In this document: piece after piece, positions 28,478 through 37,861 of the stretch
Layout of the letters: every line of letters starts with the position of its first letter
Position numbering within the stretch: the stretch's first letter is position 1
Assembly: GCA_031555955.1 (NCBI GenBank)
Contig: JAVBTY010000042.1
Location: 85,588-149,587, forward strand
Direction of reading: 5' to 3'
DNA: 64,000 nucleotides
From: Azoarcus sp031555955
Lineage (GTDB): Bacteria > Pseudomonadota > Gammaproteobacteria > Burkholderiales > Rhodocyclaceae
Made by a program: the position numbers and the translations under genes
Notes under the pieces: model-generated
Seen by the model: the letters and a program-made list of their open reading frames with translations, nothing else
The model's database searches: none
What the model was told of the DNA's origin: nothing

Positions 28478-30280
28478 TTATGCGCGGTATTCCGGTGCGT
28501 ACTGGCGCAGCCACAGTTCCAGTACGACAAGGATCCACACCATTTCCCCGTAATAGCCGGGGTGGGACGGGAGGTGGTGGTCCAGCAGCTGGCCGATGAA
28601 GCCGGGCCGGATGATGCCGCGCTGTTTCAGGCTGCCCAGCGTATCGGCGGTGAGCGCGCGCAGCGCCGGGTGCTGGCAGGCCCAGACGCCGAAGGGCAGG
28701 CCAAAGCCGTGCTTTTTCTTGGCGATGATGTCGGCCGGAAGGAAACCTTTCAGCGCTTCCTTGAAGAACCAGCGCAGGGTGCGGTTTCTGGAAAGTTTCC
28801 AGTCTGGCGGCAGGGTCAGGGAAAAATCGATCAGGTCTTCGTCGAGCAGCGGGAAGGATACGCCGAGGCCGGCCAGGCCCGTGGCGCCGGTAACCTTGGG
28901 CAGATCGTTGTCGGCCAGGGTGTATTTCCAGTCGAAGGCGAGCATGCGGTCGATGAGCGTATCGCCTTCGCTCTGCGTCCAGATTTCGCGCTGCGCGGCA
29001 AGTGGGGCGCCGGTGTCGATCTGCACCAGGAAAGCGGGTTCGAATACTTCCTGCGGCCCCAGGCGCAACAGCAGGTTGTACATTTCGAGGCGGTCCGGCA
29101 ATGGCACGTTGGCCTGTTCCACGTAGCTGGCCGCCTTGCGCGTGAGTCCGAAGCGGTTCATGCCGGGCAGCCCCAGCGCCGGTTCAAGCAGGGCGCTGCG
29201 GAAAAAGCGTGGCACACGGCCGTAGAGCTCAAACACCGTCTGTTTGGCGTAGCGGGCGTTGCCGCCGAACAGTTCGTCGCCGCCGTCGCCGGCGAGCAGT
29301 CTGGTGATGCCGTCGGCGCGCGCGCGGCTGGCGCAGATCCAGGCGGGTGCGACGGAGGAGTTGCCGAAGGGCTGGTCGTAGTGCGTGGCGACGCGGGGCA
29401 GGGCTTCAACCAGATCGTCGGCGGTAACGTAGTACTCGTGATGCTCGGTGCCGAAATGGAGCGAGGCGAGACGGGCGAACTCCATTTCGTCGTAGCCCTG
29501 GGCATCGAAACCGATCGAGTAGGTAGGCGCGGGTTTTCCCTGCGCCTTGCACAGCATGCCGGCGACGGTCGAACTGTCGGTGCCGCCAGAAAGAAAGGCC
29601 CCAACGCCGGATTTGCGGGATTCGCGTTCGACGGCGCGGGCGACGATGGCAAGAAATTCCGCCTTGCTGCTTTCCAGATCGCGTTTGGGATCGGGTGCAA
29701 AGCGCGGCTGCCAGTAGCGCTCCAGACGCAGCCCGTATCCGCTCCAGGTCAGCGTGTGCGCCGCGGGCAGGCGTGAAACGCCCTGGTGGACCGTTCGCGG
29801 CGCGGGGATAACGTGAAAGTAGAGGTAATCGAAAATCGCCTGCGGGTCGATGTCCCCTTCGGAAACAGGGACCGCACAGGCATGGTCGGAGAAGGCGCAG
29901 TGGCTGTGATCGCCGCTGTAACACAGGGGATAAGTGCCAAAGCGGTCGACGGCCAGGGTAAGGCTGGGGCGGGACGGATTGAAAATGACAACAGCGAAAC
30001 GCCCGCGCGCGTGGGCGGGCGCCGTCGGGCCGTACTGGCGGAAGGCGGCCAGCCAGGCCGCGGCCTGGCCAGCGTTGGCAGCGGTTCTGGCGAGTTCCTT
30101 GTCGTCGAAATGCGCCGTGCCGACGGCGAGGCTTAAGTCATGGCCGTCCTGAAAGCTGTTGCGCGCGCGGGTCTGGGCCAGGAAGCCGTTGGCGAACTCA
30201 AGGGTGGTCAGGCCGTCGGGACGGCGGGTGTTGTGATGCGAGGGGGGGCATGCAAGCATTCCCACGAATGTGGCGGACAA
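28478..30280 (-). CDS. Asparagine synthetase B-like amide-forming protein without N-terminal Cys
   Basis: 600 aa from a TTG start at 30280 preceded by an ideal AGGAGG with 6-nt spacing. An N-terminal class II glutaminase-like domain (about 1-190, VDRFGTYPLCYSGD) and an ATP-pyrophosphatase synthetase domain with the intact P-loop FLSGGTDSST and GDGGDELFGGN. The catalytic Cys2 of glutaminases is missing (sequence starts MSATFVG), so it cannot take NH3 from glutamine in the usual way. Like beta-lactam synthetase it may join a different amine. It follows the flippase gene after a 408-nt gap in the glycan cluster. Confidence 0.85.
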   Translation of the reverse strand: MSATFVGMLACPPSHHNTRRPDGLTTLEFANGFLAQTRARNSFQDGHDLSLAVGTAHFDDKELARTAANAGQAAAWLAAFRQYGPTAPAHARGRFAVVIFNPSRPSLTLAVDRFGTYPLCYSGDHSHCAFSDHACAVPVSEGDIDPQAIFDYLYFHVIPAPRTVHQGVSRLPAAHTLTWSGYGLRLERYWQPRFAPDPKRDLESSKAEFLAIVARAVERESRKSGVGAFLSGGTDSSTVAGMLCKAQGKPAPTYSIGFDAQGYDEMEFARLASLHFGTEHHEYYVTADDLVEALPRVATHYDQPFGNSSVAPAWICASRARADGITRLLAGDGGDELFGGNARYAKQTVFELYGRVPRFFRSALLEPALGLPGMNRFGLTRKAASYVEQANVPLPDRLEMYNLLLRLGPQEVFEPAFLVQIDTGAPLAAQREIWTQSEGDTLIDRMLAFDWKYTLADNDLPKVTGATGLAGLGVSFPLLDEDLIDFSLTLPPDWKLSRNRTLRWFFKEALKGFLPADIIAKKKHGFGLPFGVWACQHPALRALTADTLGSLKQRGIIRPGFIGQLLDHHLPSHPGYYGEMVWILVVLELWLRQYAPEYRA

Positions 30281-30688
30281 GCGGAACCTCCTGAAACAGA
30301 TCCGGGGCAGAGCGTGTCTTTATCCCGGGGAGCCGTTCCGTTTTCCGGAACGGGCGGTGGCCGGACAAAAACCGGAGAAATGAAAAACGTGCATGTCTGC
30401 GGGTGCGGAACCGCCCCGGCCAGGGGCGAGGATAACGCATCCATCCTCCGTTGTTGTATCCATCCCGGGGGGCAATGCCGGTAAAGCGTTTTCCGGGGCG
30501 GGCAGCGTGAGCGCGCAGACCGCCGTTGCCGCTCAGGCGCGGCCTGGTGGCTGTGGATCTGGCGGGCGCACCGGCGGGCAATGTCTTGCCGGTGAGTTCT
30601 TGCGGCAGACGGTTCCTGATCCAGGCTGGCCCGGATGGCTGGGGAATCGTCTGGATCACGGGGCGATGGCCGTGCCCGGTCAGAATGT
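30281..30688 (-). other. 408-nt non-coding stretch upstream of the asparagine-synthetase-like gene
   Basis: No frame here has family-like sequence. It holds the Shine-Dalgarno of the downstream gene (30286-30291) and an 8-bp hairpin CCGTTCCG-TTTTC-CGGAACGG at 30333-30353 without a T-run. It may hold a separate promoter or be an mRNA leader; no -10/-35 pair stood out. Confidence 0.5.
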
Positions 30689-32137
30689 TCATTGCCCTGT
30701 TCCCGCGGCCCGCCTCCACAACATGGACAGTTCTGCCTTCAGGGTATGGCCATGGAAACAGATGCCGGCGAGCCAGCCGGTAACGGCGAGAAGCGCCGCG
30801 CAGACCAGCACGGCCAGAGTGGGCATTGCCAGTGCGCCGGAGTGGTTTGCAGACAGGATTGCCGCAGGGCCGGCCAGCGTCCAGGGAACGAGCAGATATG
30901 AGCGGCGGATGCTGCGGCAAAGATGCCTCGCGGTCAGGCCGAAACCTGCGCGTAGGGCGAAAAAATAGGCCACCAGTTCAACCGCATAGGCAAAGCCAAG
31001 AATAAATACAACCTGCCTGAGCGGTAACCATGCCGAGGCCGAAAGCCCTGCGATGCGGGCCGCCTGGATCAGCATTTCCGCATGCATCGCCCGCTTTACC
31101 TGGCCGCAGGCGATAAGCGAAGTCCCCGCCATGGATATGGGCGTTGTCAGGATGGCAAAGCCGCACAGTATCGAGGCCAGCGGCGCGGCGTGCATCCACT
31201 GCGCGCCGAACAGGAACAGGATCAGCGGTTCGGCGAGCAGCGCGAGCAGCGCGAGCGCGGGCGCGGTGAAGGCGATCATGTAAGGCATCGAGCGGCAGTA
31301 CATTTCTGCCGGATCGCCGCCTTCGCGCGCGAGTTTGGCGAAAGACGGGAAGTACACGCCGCGCACGAGCGAAAACAGCTGGCCGAGCAGCATTTTCCGC
31401 AGGGCATCGGCGCGGCTGAAAAAGGCTACATCGGCGAAGCCCAGCGTGCGGCCAAGGATCAGATCCGGCGCGCTGGAACCGAATTCAGCAAAGAGGGTGC
31501 TTGCGCTTGCCATTGAGCCGAAACGGACAACCTCCCCCAGCCCGCGCGTGCCCGGCAGCATGAAAATTTCTCCGCGGCGAAAGATGTTGAGCAGCACCAC
31601 ATTGCTGATATTTCCCGCAATCGCCCCCCAGGCCATGCTCAGATAGCTTTGTCCGGCGTAGGCGGCGATAACGGTAACCGTAGTGCTGATCAGCGCATTG
31701 GCAATGCTGACGACGGCGATTTTGTGGAACTGAAGCTCCCGGCGCAGCAGGGCGAGCAGGGGTGCGCCGAAGGGCAGGATGACGAAGTTGATTGAAATCA
31801 GCCCGAGCACCTCAGCCACGCCGGGGTTGCCGTAAAAGCGTGCGATGGGGTGGCGCAGCAGCAGCAGCAGCGCGGCGATGAGCCACGAAATCCCCAGCAT
31901 GACGGTGAATGCCGCGCGCAGGCGTTCCCGGGTGACCTCCCCGGCCTGGATGAGAAACTGGCTGACACCGAATTCCCGGAACACATGCGCGAAGGCGAGG
32001 ATTGACGCGGCGACCGAGAAGATGCCCACCTCCACCGGCGTGAGCAGGCGCGAGATGATGATGACGCTGATGAAATTGATTGCGAAAGTGGAGAACTGCG
32101 AAACCGCGCTGATCCCCAGGGAGCGCCGGATGCTCAT
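30689..32137 (-). CDS. Wzx-type lipopolysaccharide/oligosaccharide flippase
   Basis: 482-aa integral membrane protein of the MATE/MOP superfamily with about 12-14 hydrophobic helices. It starts SLGISAVSQFSTFAINFISVIIISRLLTPVEVGIFSVA, the usual N-terminal pattern of PST/Wzx flippases. Such proteins flip undecaprenyl-linked glycans to the periplasm. It overlaps the upstream GT2 gene by 4 nt. It indicates that the cluster makes a lipid-linked sugar that is exported. Confidence 0.9.
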   Translation of the reverse strand: MSIRRSLGISAVSQFSTFAINFISVIIISRLLTPVEVGIFSVAASILAFAHVFREFGVSQFLIQAGEVTRERLRAAFTVMLGISWLIAALLLLLRHPIARFYGNPGVAEVLGLISINFVILPFGAPLLALLRRELQFHKIAVVSIANALISTTVTVIAAYAGQSYLSMAWGAIAGNISNVVLLNIFRRGEIFMLPGTRGLGEVVRFGSMASASTLFAEFGSSAPDLILGRTLGFADVAFFSRADALRKMLLGQLFSLVRGVYFPSFAKLAREGGDPAEMYCRSMPYMIAFTAPALALLALLAEPLILFLFGAQWMHAAPLASILCGFAILTTPISMAGTSLIACGQVKRAMHAEMLIQAARIAGLSASAWLPLRQVVFILGFAYAVELVAYFFALRAGFGLTARHLCRSIRRSYLLVPWTLAGPAAILSANHSGALAMPTLAVLVCAALLAVTGWLAGICFHGHTLKAELSMLWRRAAGTGQ

Positions 32138-33117
32138 CGGGAGTTTTCCGGCACGGCGGCGGGCTGCGGCGCGCTGACGGTTACACCGGCGGTTTTTTCA
32201 ATGAAATAGCGCGGGCGCTGCTTGGTTTCGAGATAGATTTTGGCCAGATACTCGCCAATGATGCCGATACAAAGCAGCTGCACGCCGCCGAGCAGGTAGA
32301 TGGGCACCACGGTGGAAGCCCAGCCCGGCACGGCCTGATCTGAAAACAGCTTGATCCACAGCGCCCAGGCCGATACGCCGAAGCTGCCCAGTGAAATCAG
32401 CAGGCCGAGACTGGTGATGAAATGCAGCGGCGCGGCGGAAAAGGATGAAATGCCCTGCCAGGCGAAGGCCAGCATTTTGCGCAAAGGATATTTGGATTCC
32501 CCGGCGAAGCGTTCCGCGCGGTCGTAGTACACCGTGGCCGAAGGAAAACCGATCTGCGGCACGATGCCGCGCAGAAAGAAGTTGCTTTCGCCGTACTCGC
32601 GCAGAGCGTTGATGGCGCGGCGGCTGAGCAGGCGGTAATCGGCGTGGTTGAAGACGATTTCCACCCCCATGCGGGCGAGCAGGCGATAATAGCCTTCCGC
32701 CGTGAGGCGCTTGAAAAAGGTATCGGTATCGCGGCGGCGGCGCACGCCATATACCACGTCCATACCGGCGAGATGGGCGTCGACCATCTGCACGATGGCT
32801 TCCAGGTCGTCCTGCAGGTCGGCGTCGACGGAGATCACCGCATCGCCGTCGGCATGGAACAGGCCGGCGAGCAGGGCGTTCTGGTGGCCCCGGTTGCGCG
32901 ACAGCTTCACGCCGCGCACGTAATTCTGGCTGGCGGCGCAGCTTTCGATCAGCTCCCAGGTGCGGTCACGGCTGCCGTCGTCGACGAAGATCGCGTGGCT
33001 GTCCGCGCTGATCTTTCCCTGCTCCACCAGGCGGCCGAGCAGCCCGGCAAGACGTTTCACGGTTTCGGGCAGAACTTCTTCTTCGTTGTAACAGGGGACG
33101 ACGATTGAAAGCTTCAT
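32134..33117 (-). CDS. Family 2 glycosyltransferase with C-terminal membrane anchor (GtrB/DPM1-like)
   Basis: 327 aa. GT-A domain: LSIVVPCYNEEEVLPET, DDGSRD, and the metal motif DADLQDD; two C-terminal membrane helices (about 235-300). This subgroup transfers sugars to polyprenyl phosphate. It overlaps gtrA-like gene and flippase gene on either side. With GtrA next door a GtrAB-like pathway (Und-P-sugar made in the cytosol, flipped by GtrA) is the likely role. Confidence 0.9.
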   Translation of the reverse strand: MKLSIVVPCYNEEEVLPETVKRLAGLLGRLVEQGKISADSHAIFVDDGSRDRTWELIESCAASQNYVRGVKLSRNRGHQNALLAGLFHADGDAVISVDADLQDDLEAIVQMVDAHLAGMDVVYGVRRRRDTDTFFKRLTAEGYYRLLARMGVEIVFNHADYRLLSRRAINALREYGESNFFLRGIVPQIGFPSATVYYDRAERFAGESKYPLRKMLAFAWQGISSFSAAPLHFITSLGLLISLGSFGVSAWALWIKLFSDQAVPGWASTVVPIYLLGGVQLLCIGIIGEYLAKIYLETKQRPRYFIEKTAGVTVSAPQPAAVPENSR

Positions 33118-33545
33118 CAGGCGGGGTCACCGTTGCGGGGAGTTGAGTGAGCGGCTGTGGCGTGTGACGCCGGGGATGAGAACGTCCACAGGCGGTTGAC
33201 AGCGAAATTCCATGCCAGCGTGCCGATCGTCGCGCCGGCCTGGGCGATCAGGTAATGCGGCGCGCCAGCCGTGGTGAACAGCCACATCAGTGCGCCGTTG
33301 ATCGCCAGCCCCGCCAGCGCCGTGGCGGCGAAGCGCGGCACGGCCTCACGGTGGCGCCGCGCCGAGGCGAAGGTGAAGCGCCGGTTCAGTGCGTAATTGA
33401 CGATCGCGCCGAGCACGAAACCGGCGCTGCTCGCCGGCACCGGCGCGACGCCCACATGAACCAGCGCCATCAGCAGCGCGTAATGCACGGCGGTGGCGAT
33501 GCCGCCGACGATCAGGAAACGGAAAAGTTGCCGTGGCAGCGTCAT
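33117..33545 (-). CDS. GtrA family membrane protein
   Basis: 142 aa from the ATG at 33545. Four hydrophobic helices with the GtrA pattern FLIVGGIATAVHYALLMALV, FVLGAIVNYALNRRFTF and WNFAVNRLWTF. GtrA proteins are thought to flip undecaprenyl-phosphate-linked monosaccharides. The gene is flanked on both sides with 1-4 nt overlaps by a GT2 and an ArnT-like glycosyltransferase, which complete the functional trio. Confidence 0.9.
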   Translation of the reverse strand: MTLPRQLFRFLIVGGIATAVHYALLMALVHVGVAPVPASSAGFVLGAIVNYALNRRFTFASARRHREAVPRFAATALAGLAINGALMWLFTTAGAPHYLIAQAGATIGTLAWNFAVNRLWTFSSPASHATAAHSTPRNGDPA

Positions 33546-35017
33546 GCCTGTGTCCGCCGCGCCCACGGCGCTACCAGAGAACAGGCGATCAGCACCGGCA
33601 GCACCCACAGCACCGGCATGTGATATTTGCCAGCGCTCTCGAAGATGCTGTGCAGTGCGAACAGATAAAGCCACAGCCATAGGGGCAGCCGCGCCAGCGC
33701 CGGTGGACTCAAACCCGCTGCGCGCAGGGAGAACACGGCGGCTGCGAGCAGCGTCCACATTGCCAGCCACCAGGCGTTGGCGGCGGCTTTCAGCACCAGG
33801 TAAAGCGTGCCGCTATCGCTCGCCTTGCCCACTTTCAGTGTGCTGTAAATGCCCGCGGCATCGTCGCCCATAAAGCGGAGCTGCTTTTCCACCGCCAGCG
33901 CGGCAAAGGCGGCGGGCTGGGTGCGTATCCACTCCTGCGCCAGGCGCTTGCCTTCCCTGTCACGCTCCAGTTCGGGCAGCGCGGACAGATCGATCTCGCC
34001 GTGTCTGGTGTAACCGCCGGTGGCGAGCGGGTTGTTGGCGCGGTACAGATTGTCGCCGCCGTTGGTCGAAACCAGCACGAACTGCCCGAACACGCTGTAA
34101 TTACGCGCCGTCCACGGTGCTATCGCCAGAACGATGCCAAGCGCAAGCAGCAGCGACAGGCCCAGCGCGCGTGGCAGCGGTAATGCGGCTACAAGCAGTC
34201 CGCATGCGGCCAGCGGCAGCAGCTGCAGCGAAGGCTGCACGAGAATGCAGCCGCCAAGCAGCAGACCGGCCCATACCAGCCGCCACGGCGCGCCGCGCTC
34301 GCGCAGCGCGCTGGCGACGATCCAGCATGCCCACGGCAGCAGGGCGATGATTACCGCCTCCTTGTCCGGCGTGGCCGTGCTGGCGATCAGGTTGGGCCAC
34401 AGCGCGAGCAGCAGGGCCGCCAGCCGCCCCGCCGCGCTGCCGCCGAGCAAGGTGGCGATGCGGGCGACGCCGGTGAGGGCGATGACGAACAGCACCATGT
34501 TCGACAGCAGCCAGGCGAGCCTGCCGGGGCCTAGCACCTTCATCCATGCGGACAGAAACAGGGGATAGCCCGCAGGCCAGTAGGCATGGGTGCCGGAGAT
34601 TTCATATGCTCCGCCCGAGGCGAGCTGGCGCGCAAGAGCGGTGTAAATGGCGCTGTCCGACCCCGGCTCGGCGGGGAATGCCAGCACCCATGCCAGGCGC
34701 AGGCTAAGGCCGAGCAGGATGATGAGCAGGAGCGGCAGACGCATCAGCGTGGTTTCGGCGCGGAGCGACCATTCCGGCAGTCTGCGCGCGAGCATCCAGG
34801 CGGCGATGCCAAAGCATAAGGCGACGCCAAGAGCGGCGGGAATGAACCATGCTGGTGTGGCCGGACCTTCTCCGAGGGTCAGGCGCAAGGTCAGAAGCGG
34901 TGTGGCGAAGCAGGCCAGCGCGGCGAGCAGCAGCACCAGTGCGTCGAGCCAGGCGCCGCCCGCCAGAGGCAGCAGGCATGAGCCCGGGCGTGGGGAAAAG
35001 CCGGATTGCACGTTCAT
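33542..35017 (-). CDS. ArnT/PMT-like (GT39/GT83) membrane glycosyltransferase
   Basis: 491 aa from ATG 35017. It is a polytopic protein of about 12 membrane spans; after the third span the periplasmic loop EPGSDSAIYTALARQLASGG...YWPAGYPLF has the acidic and aromatic pattern of PMT/ArnT enzymes that use polyprenyl-phosphate sugars. It probably adds the sugar supplied by GT2/GtrA to a periplasmic lipid or glycan acceptor. The acceptor cannot be read from sequence. Confidence 0.8.
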   Translation of the reverse strand: MNVQSGFSPRPGSCLLPLAGGAWLDALVLLLAALACFATPLLTLRLTLGEGPATPAWFIPAALGVALCFGIAAWMLARRLPEWSLRAETTLMRLPLLLIILLGLSLRLAWVLAFPAEPGSDSAIYTALARQLASGGAYEISGTHAYWPAGYPLFLSAWMKVLGPGRLAWLLSNMVLFVIALTGVARIATLLGGSAAGRLAALLLALWPNLIASTATPDKEAVIIALLPWACWIVASALRERGAPWRLVWAGLLLGGCILVQPSLQLLPLAACGLLVAALPLPRALGLSLLLALGIVLAIAPWTARNYSVFGQFVLVSTNGGDNLYRANNPLATGGYTRHGEIDLSALPELERDREGKRLAQEWIRTQPAAFAALAVEKQLRFMGDDAAGIYSTLKVGKASDSGTLYLVLKAAANAWWLAMWTLLAAAVFSLRAAGLSPPALARLPLWLWLYLFALHSIFESAGKYHMPVLWVLPVLIACSLVAPWARRTQA

Positions 35018-35027
35018 GGCGGTGCGT

Positions 35028-36260
35028 CTAGACCAGCGCTTCGATAACCGCGGGGTGCCCCAGGAATGCCTGCGGACTGGCGCTGGCGCCATAGGCGCCG
35101 GACTGGAAGACTACGACCAGATCGCCGGGGCCAGCCTTAGCGAGCGTCATGCGGTCGGCGAGCAGATCGAGCGGCGTGCACAGCGGGCCGACCACCGAGA
35201 CGGTTTCGGTGGCGGCCGCGTTCATGCGGTTGCCGATCGCCACCGGGTAGTTCTTGCGGATCACCTGGCCGAAGTTGCCCGATGCGGAAAGGTGATGGTG
35301 CAGTCCGCCATCGGTGACGAGATAGGTGTGGCCGCGCGACACCTTGCGGTCGACGACGCGGCACACGTACAGCCCCGCTTCGCCGGTCAGATAGCGGCCG
35401 AGTTCGATGGTGACTTCGGCCTGCGGCAGTTCGCGCGCCGCGCGTTTGCACAACATGGCCAGATTGTCGGCGACCGGCTGCAGTTCCAGCCGTTGTTCGC
35501 CGGGAAAGTAAGGAATGCCGAAGCCGCCGCCAAGGTTGAGGAAACGTACCGGCGCGGGCGCACCGGCAGCCAGTTGCAGGGCCAGTTCATAGCTTTTGCG
35601 CTGTGCTTCGACGATGGCTTCGGCCTTCAGGTTCTGCGAGCCGGTGAACAGGTGAAAGCCCTCGAAGGCGAGACCGGCGCGGCCGATTTCGGCGAGCAGT
35701 TCAGGAACCTGCTCGGCATCGACGCCGAACTGTTTTGGCCCGCCGCTCATTTTCATGCCCGAGCTTTTCAGCTCGAAATCGGGATTCACGCGCACCGCCA
35801 CACGCGCGGGCCAGCCGGTTTCGGTGCTGATCGCGGCCAGTTCGGCGACTTCGCGGAACGATTCGATATTCACCAGAATGCCTGCAGCGACCGCCTGCGC
35901 CAGTTCGGCGCGCTGTTTGCCGGGGCCGGCAAAGCTGATGTCGTGTGGATTGGCGCCAGCATCCAGGGCCGTTTTCAGCTCACCCGCCGAGGCCACGTCC
36001 AGCCCATCGACCAGTCCGGCCATATGCGCGACCAGCGCTGGCATGGGGTTGGCCTTGACCGCGTAATGCAGTTTCAGCGTTGGCGGCAGCGCGGCGCGCA
36101 GGGTGTTGACGCGCGCCGTGAGCAAGGCGCGGTCGTAGACGTAGAACGGGGTGCGGCCCACGCGTGCGGCGAGCCGGGAGAGTGGCATGCCGCCGGTGAG
36201 CAGTTCGCCATCGTGTACCGGAAACTGGCTGGCCGGGGCGTGTTGTGGGGGGGCGTTCAT
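35028..36260 (-). CDS. PLP-dependent decarboxylase, exosortase-A-associated type (Orn/Dap decarboxylase family 2)
   Basis: 410 aa from ATG 36260. Alanine-racemase-fold barrel with the PLP lysine in LHYAVKANPMPAL, glycine loop GGGFGIPYF and the C-terminal substrate signature GPLCTPLD. It resembles diaminopimelate/ornithine decarboxylases, and the start GELLTGGMPLSRLAARVG matches the subfamily (TIGR03099) seen in exosortase A loci. It overlaps the acyl ligase gene by 4 nt. The substrate is unknown; possibly an aminoacyl group loaded on a carrier. Confidence 0.85.
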   Translation of the reverse strand: MNAPPQHAPASQFPVHDGELLTGGMPLSRLAARVGRTPFYVYDRALLTARVNTLRAALPPTLKLHYAVKANPMPALVAHMAGLVDGLDVASAGELKTALDAGANPHDISFAGPGKQRAELAQAVAAGILVNIESFREVAELAAISTETGWPARVAVRVNPDFELKSSGMKMSGGPKQFGVDAEQVPELLAEIGRAGLAFEGFHLFTGSQNLKAEAIVEAQRKSYELALQLAAGAPAPVRFLNLGGGFGIPYFPGEQRLELQPVADNLAMLCKRAARELPQAEVTIELGRYLTGEAGLYVCRVVDRKVSRGHTYLVTDGGLHHHLSASGNFGQVIRKNYPVAIGNRMNAAATETVSVVGPLCTPLDLLADRMTLAKAGPGDLVVVFQSGAYGASASPQAFLGHPAVIEALV

Positions 36261-37861
36261 GTGGCGTTCTCCTGTGCGGCGGCAAATCCGGCGGACAGGC
36301 TTTTGCGGTCGATCTTGCCGTTGGGGTTGCGGGGCAGCGCGCCCGTGCGGGTTTCGATGTGCGCGGGCACCATGTAGGCGGGCATGCGGGCGCGGCATTG
36401 CGCGAGCAGTTCCGCGGTATCGAGCGTGCCGCCCTGCGGCGGCGTGGCGATAACGCAGATGGCCTGGCCGAGCGTGGCGTGCGGAATGCCGAAAGCCGCG
36501 CATTCGCCAACCAGCCGCGTGGCGTAGAGAATTTCCTCGACCTCGGTCGGGCTGACCCGGTAGCCGGAGGTCTTGATCATTTCGTCGCGGCGGCCGATGA
36601 AATACAGATAACCTTCTTCGTCCATGCGCACCGTGTCGCCGGAGAAAACGGCGATTTCCGGCAAGACGAGCCCGCTTTCGCGGCCAGGTGCCTTCGCGGG
36701 CAGTGGCCTGAAGCGCTCGGCGGTTTTTTCCACGTCGTTCCAGTAGCCCATGGCGACCAGCGCGCCGCGCTGGACCAGCTCGCCCGCCTCGTTGGGGGCG
36801 CATGGCGAGCCATCCTCGCGCAGCACCCTGACTTCGGCGTTGGGAATGGCCTTGCCGATGGAATCGGGACGGCGGTCCGCTTCTTCCGGCGGCAGGAATG
36901 TGGCGCGGAAAGCCTCGGTGAGGCCGTACATCAGGAACGGGCGGCTGCGCGGGAAGTGTTCGCGCAGGCGGGTCAGCGTTTCCAGCGGCATGCGCCCGCC
37001 GGTGTTGGCGAAGTAGCGCAGATGTTCAGTCACCGTCTCTGGCCAGCGCAGTTGCGCGAGCTGGATCCACAGCGGCGGCACGGCGGTGAGGCCGGTGACG
37101 CGTTCGCGCGCCACGGCGTTGAGCACGTCGCGCGGCATCAGGTAGTTCAGCAGCACGACCCGCGCGCCAGCGTGAAAGGCGGTGGTGAGCTGTGAGAAAC
37201 CGGCGTCGAACGATAGCGGCAGCGCGGCGAGCAGGGTGTCGTCCGCGTGGTTGCCGAGGTAGCTGGCGACGCTTTTGGCTCCGGCCACCATGTTGCGGTG
37301 CGATAGCACCACGCCCTTGGGGCGGCCGGTGCTGCCGGAGGTGTAGAGGATCGCCGCCATGTCGGTATCGACAATGCGGTGCGGCGTGCGCGCCGGAGCT
37401 TCCAGCAGCGCGGCGAAACGGTGCGCCGAGGCGGCGGTGGGCGCCGGCAGCGGATCGGGCGGACCGGTGAGCACGATATGGCGCAGGTCGTGACAACTGG
37501 CAAGGACATCGGCCAGCGCGGCGAAACGCTCGGGGGAGGTGACCAGCACGCGGACGTTGCAGTCGCGCAGGATATAGCCGACCTGTTCGGCCTTGAGGAT
37601 CGGGTTCACCGGCACGAACACGCCGCCGGCGGCGCTGGCGCCGAACATGGCGATCACGTTCTCGATGCTCTTGTCGAGATAGACGCCGATGCGTTCGCCG
37701 CGATCCAGATCCAGGTTGAGCAGGCCGCTGGCGAAGGCGCCGATACGGGCGTCAAGCGCCGCGTAGGGCAGGTGTTCCGCCCCGGCGGTGAGGGCGATGC
37801 GTTCGGGCGCGCGCCCGGCCGCGGCGGCGGGAAGGTGGTGCAGCAGATAGGTGGCGTTCAT
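36257..37861 (-). CDS. AMP-forming acyl-CoA/acyl ligase, exosortase-A-associated type
   Basis: 534 aa from ATG 37861. AMP-binding signatures ILYTSGSTGRPKGVVLSH, YGLTEAF and DTVRMDEEGYLYFIGRRDEMIKTSG, ending with the catalytic Lys region NPNGKIDRKSL. It resembles the TIGR03098 ligase of exosortase A systems, which in other genomes lies with an acyl carrier protein and the decarboxylase. No carrier protein gene is next to it here. It is the promoter-proximal gene of the seven-gene minus-strand cluster. Confidence 0.85.
   Translation of the reverse strand: MNATYLLHHLPAAAAGRAPERIALTAGAEHLPYAALDARIGAFASGLLNLDLDRGERIGVYLDKSIENVIAMFGASAAGGVFVPVNPILKAEQVGYILRDCNVRVLVTSPERFAALADVLASCHDLRHIVLTGPPDPLPAPTAASAHRFAALLEAPARTPHRIVDTDMAAILYTSGSTGRPKGVVLSHRNMVAGAKSVASYLGNHADDTLLAALPLSFDAGFSQLTTAFHAGARVVLLNYLMPRDVLNAVARERVTGLTAVPPLWIQLAQLRWPETVTEHLRYFANTGGRMPLETLTRLREHFPRSRPFLMYGLTEAFRATFLPPEEADRRPDSIGKAIPNAEVRVLREDGSPCAPNEAGELVQRGALVAMGYWNDVEKTAERFRPLPAKAPGRESGLVLPEIAVFSGDTVRMDEEGYLYFIGRRDEMIKTSGYRVSPTEVEEILYATRLVGECAAFGIPHATLGQAICVIATPPQGGTLDTAELLAQCRARMPAYMVPAHIETRTGALPRNPNGKIDRKSLSAGFAAAQENAT

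Noticed and set aside
30393..30968. Plus-strand frame of about 191 codons between and over the AsnB-like and flippase genes
   Set aside because: It runs antisense into the flippase gene, has no domain signature, and no good ribosome site.
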